DNA of 64,000 bases. It comes from Diphasiastrum complanatum (lineage: Eukaryota; Streptophyta; Lycopodiopsida; Lycopodiales; Lycopodiaceae). The notes beneath the pieces are model-generated. The model was not told the DNA's origin. It worked only from the letters and a program-made list of their open reading frames with translations, and searched no databases. Location: contig CM055113.1 of NCBI GenBank assembly GCA_029204225.1, forward strand, positions 10,814,364 through 10,878,363, given 5' to 3'. This document shows, piece by piece, positions 58,193-64,000 of the stretch. The first letter of the stretch is position 1. Each line of letters starts with the position of its first letter. The position numbers were made by a program, and so were the translations under genes.

Positions 58193-58555
58193 CTAGGGTA
58201 TGCAGGCACTTGCTCAATAACCCTCAGCTTCTGGATTTGAAACTATCCCCCTGTATGGCTGTCGTAGCCCTTGTCCAAGATCCACTCAGAACTTTCACTG
58301 AAGTCCCCACTGTAGAAAGCGCCCTCCTACAGTCCTGGCTGTCCAAAAAGACTCAAAATTTTTTGTCTCAAATTAGAAACTTTTTGGCTCCCTGTACTTC
58401 CCTTGCCAACAGTACCCCAACCATGCGGATAGCACAGAGATCAGATGCCCCTACAAAAAGTGCTCCCTCCTCAAAGGTAAGCTGCTCTCCAGGAATGGCA
58501 GGAATCTGATAAAAAACAGGTCCAAGCTTTCACCACACCACAGGCAACATAACCT

Positions 58556-58957
58556 GCTCTGATACCATGACGAATTCCAAGGCCTAGCTATGGAGTATCA
58601 TAACAGCATAGTAAGCACACTATGAAAGCTTCAGAAAACCAGCTATGGAGTAGAACACAAAAGCAAGAGAGAGAGGACTTCAAAGCTCACACAACATGAA
58701 TGAATATTCAAAGTGTAGTAGGGCGTGGAAACCCCTCCAAAGTTTGGGCTACATATAGCATGTTATGTATAGAGGTGGTGTCTTGCTAATTCTAGCTCTA
58801 GAACCCACATGGGTCCTTAACCTACTTGATTTACTTGCCTAATTAGCACAAGTGGGGTGTACTATGTACATAAATGTTTTATTCCCATGTCTTATGCACA
58901 ACTTACAAGTTACAAGTATACAAGCCTTAAGGGGCAAAATAGGCATTTATTTCAACA
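58556..58957 (-). repeat. 5' LTR and primer site of the RT-less copia
   Basis: The LTR runs from TGTTGAAATAAATGCC (58957) to GGAATTCGTCA (58568) on the minus strand. It is followed directly by TGGTATCAGAGC (58556-58567), the initiator tRNA-Met primer site. Confidence 0.93.
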
Positions 58958-59104
58958 CATCACATAGCCAAGCTCTCTCCACAGGAAAACCAATGGGTGT
59001 ACTTATACCCTCCAAAGCCAACCACCACCTGGAATGAACTAGGACACCTCATTGGGACACATTAGCCATCTAATTGATACACCACAAGTGAAGTATACAA
59101 GGGC

Positions 59105-60127
59105 TGTAGTTATGGACTCGGCTCTCATTACATTTGTCGTGTCCATTCTTTTATTCTTTATTCCACACTGCCAGAGACCCTTCATTGTCCTGGCAAAACC
59201 CCTTTATTCCCCATATTGAGTCCGACTACTACCTCTCCCTCTTCATCTTCAGGAGGTGCTTTTGGTAGTACGTTTGGTCAGTCTTCATATGGTGGTTGTC
59301 CTTTTGGCTCTCCTTATGAATCTCCTGCTCCACCACCTGGATTTCCCTCAGTACCACCAGGTTTGCCCTCCCCTACTTTTCTTGGAAGTCATGAGCCACA
59401 TTTTGCTCGTGATTTTTGTAATCGCATCCAGCTTACCACTTACTTTGGTTCGTCTGTATGGGAATATTTTGGAGAATTGGTTCTCTAAATTAGAGACCTA
59501 TTTTCTTATGTATCCCGATACTGAAACCCAGAAGGTCCAGTTGTCTGCATTACACCTAGATGGTCGAGCTCAAACTTGGTGGCGTGTTTATCGTTCTGAG
59601 CCTGCTTGTGAGGGTTTGCATATATGGCTTACCTTTCATCATGACCTTTGTATGGCTATGATTGACCCCCAGTGGCTAGTTCGTCAACGTGATCTGTTTC
59701 GCAGCCTTACCCATATTGGTGAGTTGATTGCTTATATTGACCATTTTACTGAGCTTTCTTACCTTCTTGGTGATCTCCACCTTACCGAGCTTATTTCACG
59801 CTTTATTATTGGTCTTAGAGGTTCTTTACGATGTGATGTATCATCCTTCCGGCCTCCTACTATCTACTACCTTGCAGCATAAGTACCCTGAGTTATCCAC
59901 TTCTTCTCGTTTTTCCCGTCCTCGCTTAGGGACGCCTACTATTTCGGCTACTTCTCCTACCCTAGCTTCTTCGACTACCGCTCCTGCTCGCCCTCTTGCA
60001 CCCCGCTCTACCTTTGTTCAGCCGCAGTGCTCGCTGAGATTCAGCAGAAGCGTCTCTGTTATCGTTGTAAGAGCCCGGACCACATGGCCCATGACTGTCG
60101 TCAGACTCCTGGAGCCGCTTTGTATTA
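59105..60127 (+). pseudogene. Gypsy LTR start fused to gag with CCHC zinc knuckle
   Basis: TGTAGTTATGGACTCGGCTC at 59105 repeats the LTR start of the element at 42.45 kb, but the rest of LTR and leader are deleted. Gag sequence follows at 59216: PPPGFPSVPPGLPSPTFLGS, HEPHFARDFCNRIQL, then in another frame NWFSKLETYFLMYPDTETQ, LSALHLDGRAQTWWRVYRSE and LLGDLHLTELISRFIIGLRG. Near 60054-60095 a third frame gives C-Y-R-C-K-S-P-D-H-M-A-H-D-C, a canonical zinc knuckle, ending at TAA 60125. Frameshifts show it is dead. It keeps capsid and nucleocapsid parts lost from the copy at 44 kb. Confidence 0.82.
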
Positions 60128-60305
60128 ACCAAGGAGGATAGAGACGACCCTAGTTGTCTAGTACTTGCTAGTCTCATGCTGAACTTGGGATATGTAAAAG
60201 TACTCCCAAAGAAGTGTAAGATGAGATTGACTCCAATGGCTGGTCATTTGATCTCGTACAAATGACTAGCTTTTCCCTATATGTCACTCGAGGATGATCA
60301 AAACA

Positions 60306-60308
<3 letters not shown>

Positions 60309-60372
<64 letters not shown>

Positions 60373-60781
60373 ATTAATTCCCTTGAAATACCCTAATGTA
60401 CATAGGACTAATAAAAGGTACATGTCAAGTGTGCACAATAGGAACTTAAAAGCTCAATCAAATAAAAGAATACAAATTGCATGTGGTGGGATGGCTGGCA
60501 TAATCACAGTCCATCGCCCTGAAAAAGTAAATCTCCCACTGCCTGGAAAAAAGTGGAGTATATTATGCTTTGAAACTGTTGTTGAATGTGCTGTGGACCT
60601 CTGTGTCCAAGTGGGTTGTCGGTGTCGTCTCTGCTGCCGTGTATCTGTGGGCTGTGGCCTATGGGCTGGCTGTCTCTACACTGTCTTTGCTGTCTATGCA
60701 TGGAGGCGTCTGAGATCTCCGCTTCTTCATCAGAATCACTACACAAAATAATCTCCTGTCTCTGTCTCTGACGAGAAAAGC
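60309..60781 (-). mobile_element. LINE copy H: C-terminal tail, 3' UTR and (CT)n
   Basis: On the minus strand the tail reads RQRQEIILCSDSDEEAEISD, then, after small shifts, a segment corresponding to that of LINE C, with the motif K-H-N-I-L-H-F-F at 60547-60570. The 3' UTR shares with LINE C the words TGTACCTTTTATTAGTCCTA and AATAAAGA. It ends in a (CT)n tail (GA on plus, 60309-60366). The stem of its 3' hairpin has one mismatch. Only about 470 bp of the LINE end are present. Confidence 0.85.
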
Positions 60782-60890
60782 TGGAGAGAGAGAGAGAGCG
60801 AGCTTTATTAATGTTTTTTCCATGCCAAAAGGCATATAAGACAAAAGAGTACATGTCAAGTATGTGGTGCAAATGGGAGTTTATAAATTG
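60782..60890 (-). mobile_element. LINE copy I: 3' end only, with (CT)n
   Basis: The minus strand reads like the end of LINE A: CATACTTGACATGTACTC, then CTTATATGCCTTTTGGCATG (hairpin), ACATTAATAAAGCTCG and a (CT)n tail. The tail abuts LINE H sequence, so this is a very short 5'-truncated insertion at the edge of another LINE. Confidence 0.8.
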
Positions 60891-61505
60891 TCTTCTTAAT
60901 GAACCAATTAAGAAGCATATATACTCAAATGAGCAATTGAAATTTATCATAGTGAGATTCACATGAGGGGGTACAATTGTAATGTGACTTTGATTATGTA
61001 TGTTAGTTTTATCATCATTTGAGGTGCTACTTATATTATAGATCAATGCTGATTGTATTATTATCACCTATTCTATGCATTTTGTAAAATCTGTTCTCGA
61101 TTTTAGACTTGCTTTTCAAAATTGTCATGTTTGAATACTAGTTTTCCATTCACATATTTATGTTGATGCCATAAGGACAATTTTCTTCAACTTGTGGTTT
61201 CAGATCTTAGTATGTAGAACTGTTGGTCATATATTTGTTGCTTCTTTCAATATTGTGGAAAAAAATGAAAACTGCTAAGTGACGTATCTTATCAAGCAGT
61301 AATGGAGGTGCAGATGTTTCTTCTTCTTCAATAAGCTTCTTTTTAATGCTTCTTAGCTGATTGCCTCCTAGAATGGGTTTTGCTTTGATTGATACTTTGA
61401 TTCTGAGCTTGTCAAGTACAAAATTCTTAATAGCATCGGGCTCATTATGCTGTTGGAGCAATGCATTTCAGGGTAACTAATAGGTAAGTCATTTGTCTTT
61501 GATAG

Positions 61506-61658
61506 AAACATTCCAATGGAGGAAACTTGCAACAACTGGTCCTTCTCCCATTCCAAGGAAAAACCATGCAAGCTCATCATACAAGAACAAGTTTATTGTG
61601 GTGGGTGGAACTGATGCTTCCAATTCCCGCCTAGGAGACGTACACATGCTTGATGTAG
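61506..61658 (+). CDS. Kelch-repeat protein gene, exon 4
   Basis: 153 bases, 51 codons, phase 1 at both ends, with acceptor TTGATAG|AAAC and donor G|GTAAGT. It encodes the fourth blade: ETFQWRKLATTGPSPIPRK, then NHASSSYKNKFIVVGG and a closing RLGDVHMLDV strand. Joining to exon 3 gives HILNTETFQW, as in plant homologues. The reading is still open at the donor, so at least one more exon lies right of the window. 217 complete codons are visible in exons 1-4. Confidence 0.93.
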
Positions 61659-62630
61659 GTAAGTTTTCTTGGGACATAGTATTTTAGTTCATGCTGGTTT
61701 TGTTGTTGGTATGTTTGGGCATAGAGCTGAGACTGTGGGAGAATCTTTTTTCAAACTAGATGCTAAAGGCTTAGGTTAGAAATGGTGTCAACAGAAAATA
61801 TCAATTCATGCAATATAATTCACAAAGCTTCACAACTTCCTCTTCAAATCATTGCCTCATTCCATTGGTATAAGTGATCGACCACTAATTGCAGAGTCAT
61901 CATAATCATCAGCCACCTGCAGAAACTGCCACCATATCAGTTTTGCAAAAAATCTGGAAAACAACAAGAATGCTGTACAATCTTCCTGCTAAAGAACAAA
62001 GAATCTTGCATTTTATAAGCCAATGAACCTTCACACATATAGGGTAAATTGGTGAAGGTGTGTGTGGACGTATGATTTAGTCTAAATTTTCATGCTGTAT
62101 CCTAGTAAAGAGGGGCAGCGAAGTTGCATTCTTGTTACTCCAGAGCAGCTGTTCTTCGGTCTGCTTTTATTTTTCAACAATTTGCAGTGCTGCCTCCTTG
62201 AATACTTCTTAAGCAAGGTTGGTGTCTTCCTACAAGCTACCTAATACTTGGCCTCCTCCGCTGTAATGCCTTGGAAAGGAAATTTAGACATGGCCATTAT
62301 TATTTGACCTTTTCCACAACATCCTACCCTTCACATCAGGTGCAGTCTTTCTGGTTCTTTCCTGCAGGAGTAGCAACTTTTCATGGTAGCATTATTCCAG
62401 ACATCATCCCAAACATTATAGGCAAGCTTATTGGAATGTCTCGGAACCCTAGATATTTTATGAGGGTAGATAAGTCTATGATCTTCAACAGGGAATCAGA
62501 GCAGCATTCTCATCAGCAAGCCTTTGAATCGTCTTTAAAGGAGTCGTTTTTTCTGCATGATGAAAGTCTTTTTGCTGCTTTTATAACCATACCAAGGAGA
62601 AATTCAGCAGCTAAACTATTTCTGTTAAGT
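61659..62630 (+). other. Start of kelch intron 4, no gene recognised
   Basis: From the exon 4 donor to the LINE at 62.6 kb I see no known motif. A 121-codon plus-strand frame at 62271-62636 has no recognisable domain and is probably chance. Confidence 0.55.
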
Positions 62631-64000
62631 TGGTGACATTTCTACTGACACAAGCAATAGCCAACTCATGTGCTTCCCCAAGATGGAGAACATGCTCACC
62701 AAACGAAGTAAATGGTCCATCTCTATCAACCGAAAGTTGAATGATACCCAAATTCCCACTATCCAAAGCTCTGATATGAAGAGGATTATGATTTGGTGCA
62801 TGGAAAACTGATTGCCTTGAACCTGTCTTGGCATTAAAGTCCACCACCTGGAGACTGTGACCCCTCTTTGAATATCGAATAATATCCGTTGATAGATCCA
62901 TATTGGGGGAGCTAGTGCCGTGAGAAAATGCTTAAGTTTCAAGAGGAAAGTAATAGGTAGCAATGTAAACGTCTCTATCCAAGCCCATCATTTGTCTTCT
63001 AAATCGAAACCATATATATCTCACCTGCTCATCTGTGTAGACCACCTCAAATGTCTGATGTGCAACATTTATATATAGACAAGCCACCCCACCCCATTCA
63101 CGATGGCAAGTCGATCTAATCTCAGATCTAAAAACTGATTCCCATCTGGACTAGGAAAAGATGGTAACCCATGCTCATGACTCTCATGAGTTTCAGTCAG
63201 GAAGAGGATATCACCACCCACCATAAAATCCCTCAAATAACTAGCAGAAGCAGAAGAGTGACCCGAATTCCTATTTGTTGATGTTAAGGTTGTTCCATCA
63301 AGATATCTGACCTGTCCATCCCTGTAAATGATTGTTTTGCCTGAAAGCTTAGCATCCTCAAATACCTTCCTACTTGCATGAAAGTAAGATCATCATCCAA
63401 AAAAATTTGAGTCCCTTTAAGCTTGTCTTTTAATCTTCAAATTGATCTCCTTTCCTCTAAAGATTTAAAGCAGACGATAAGTGCAGCATTGTCTTTTTTC
63501 GTACGCCGAGCTCTATCCAGTGTTTGGAATCTGTCTTACTCTCACATTGTGGCTTTTCTTTCTCTCAATTTCTCCTCTTAGCCTCACATTGTAGCTACAA
63601 GAACATTTGAAAGATTAGAGGAGGGCCATCATCGTTCCTGAAGAGTGAAGCCCATGTCTTAGTATCATCTTTATGCTGCACTATTTCTTTCTCCAATTCC
63701 TAGATTTTGTCGGAATCTGGGCTTTTTGTTGGATTTCCATCTTGAGAAGGTTGGTTTCTACTTGCATTTGCTGCTTTTCTTCTTTGACCAATCGTAGCTC
63801 CTCACTGATTTGTAGCACCTTGTTCTTGAGGGACTTAAGCTCCTTTAAAACTTGGGCATAGTTTGAGATTAAGTAACTTTTGAAAGCTTTCACAAGTGTG
63901 TATTGAGATTGCATTGAAGCAACAACAACTGAAGGAGTAGGCAGAATAGGACAAGAAGAAGAAGAAGAAGAAGAGGAAAAGGGGATGGAGACAGCATTGG
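62631..64000 (-). pseudogene. LINE copy G: ORF1 coiled coil and endonuclease, continuing past the window
   Basis: The 5' end lies beyond 64000. On the minus strand an open frame from the edge gives a Ser-rich start, then MQSQYTLVKAFKSYLISNYA and a coiled coil with Leu/Lys heptads (LKELKSLKNKVLQISEEL, residues 20-60 of 63914-63681), typical of LINE ORF1. Further on are TKTWASLFRNDD and FLDDDLTFMQVGR-like pieces, also seen in LINE F. The endonuclease follows in shifted frames: LRDFMVGGDILFLTETHESH, EHGLPSFPSPDGNQF, MDLSTDIIRYSKRGHSLQVV followed by DFNAKTGSR, and LHLGEAHELAI. It stops before the RT. Frameshifts make it inactive. Confidence 0.8.

Larger units (their letters stand above)
54897..58957 (-). 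mobile_element. Ty1/copia element with both LTRs but no RT
   Basis: The 390-bp LTRs (58568-58957 5', 54897-55286 3') differ at about ten positions. The 5' LTR is followed by the primer site TGGTATCAGAGC (58556-58567) and the 3' LTR is preceded by a purine tract GAGGGGGGG. The interior has gag, protease, integrase and RNase H, but the whole RT domain is deleted. I could not find a matching TSD: the flanks read ACTCT (left) and CATCA (right). The element lies antisense to the kelch gene. Confidence 0.92.
48242..61505 (+). other. Kelch gene intron 3 (13,264 bp)
   Basis: Donor GGTAACTC and acceptor TTGATAG|AAAC, phase 1. It holds a LINE 5' part (50.6-51.4 kb), a gypsy pol (51.4-53.4 kb), an RT-less copia (54.9-58.96 kb), a gypsy gag (59.1-60.1 kb) and LINE 3' ends (60.3-60.9 kb). 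Nothing was recognised in 48.25-50.55, 53.6-54.85 and 60.9-61.5 kb, apart from a diverged about 65-bp duplication (CACTCATGCACT, then GGACCAAGTGTCCTAG) at 54725-54823. Confidence 0.85.

Noticed and set aside
61207-61461. 84-codon minus-strand frame just before exon 4
   Set aside because: It is Lys-rich with no recognisable motif and sits in intron sequence; probably chance.
62271-62636. 121-codon plus-strand frame after exon 4 as a gene
   Set aside because: No domain, no homologous feel and no splice or start context. It lies in intron 4 beside a decayed LINE.
63681-63914. Coiled-coil protein as a host gene
   Set aside because: The same strand continues into a LINE ORF1 C-terminal piece and a LINE endonuclease, so it is best read as LINE ORF1.

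Overview
This is a piece of a land-plant nuclear genome that is heavily loaded with transposable elements. The evidence is a plant-type kelch gene split by introns of 10-21 kb, Ty1/copia and Ty3/gypsy elements primed from plant initiator-Met and Asp tRNAs, AT-rich intergenic DNA and long (GA)n and (TG)n arrays. Introns this large suggest a plant with a bloated genome, such as a fern, another seed-free lineage or a gymnosperm; I cannot resolve which.

The only host gene I can support is a plus-strand kelch-repeat protein gene. Four exons are visible: 16217-16400, 26892-27041, 48077-48241 and 61506-61658. Each carries one kelch blade and all three introns are phase 1. The introns are 10,491, 21,035 and 13,264 bp, and the gene runs on past the right edge. 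Almost everything right of 16.4 kb is therefore intron sequence.

Layout. 1-6.2 kb: scrambled copia fragments, a gypsy RT scrap, and a minus-strand gypsy element with LTR, tRNA-Asp primer site and gag. 6.2-15.3 kb: AT-rich DNA with no recognisable gene, (TG)n arrays, a cruciform-forming palindrome and small duplications. 15.3-16.4 kb: kelch 5' region and exon 1. Intron 1: a decayed gypsy element, a copia fragment and a primer-site-bearing gypsy remnant. Intron 2: a complete young non-autonomous copia element (28289-33561, TSD TATAG); a pile of LINEs from 33.7 to 42.4 kb; a complete 1.1-kb TRIM-like element inside one LINE (38889-40013, TSD GAGAG); and a gypsy-type element with gag and protease followed by a long unrecognised Trp-rich region. 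Intron 3: a LINE 5' part, a gypsy pol, an RT-less copia with both LTRs, a second gypsy gag and LINE 3' ends. After exon 4: a LINE 5' part (ORF1 coiled coil plus endonuclease) reaching the window edge.

The most novel material is the LINE family. Its copies together show an ORF1 with a coiled coil, an endonuclease, an RT with YADD, a C-terminal Cys/His region, and a C-terminal tail with a PCNA-interacting (PIP-box-like) motif in three copies. The four preserved 3' ends carry a small hairpin followed by a (CT)n tail instead of poly(A). Other notable items are the TRIM-like element that keeps the end of a chromovirus chromodomain, and three LTR elements that each lost part or all of the RT/integrase module in a different way.
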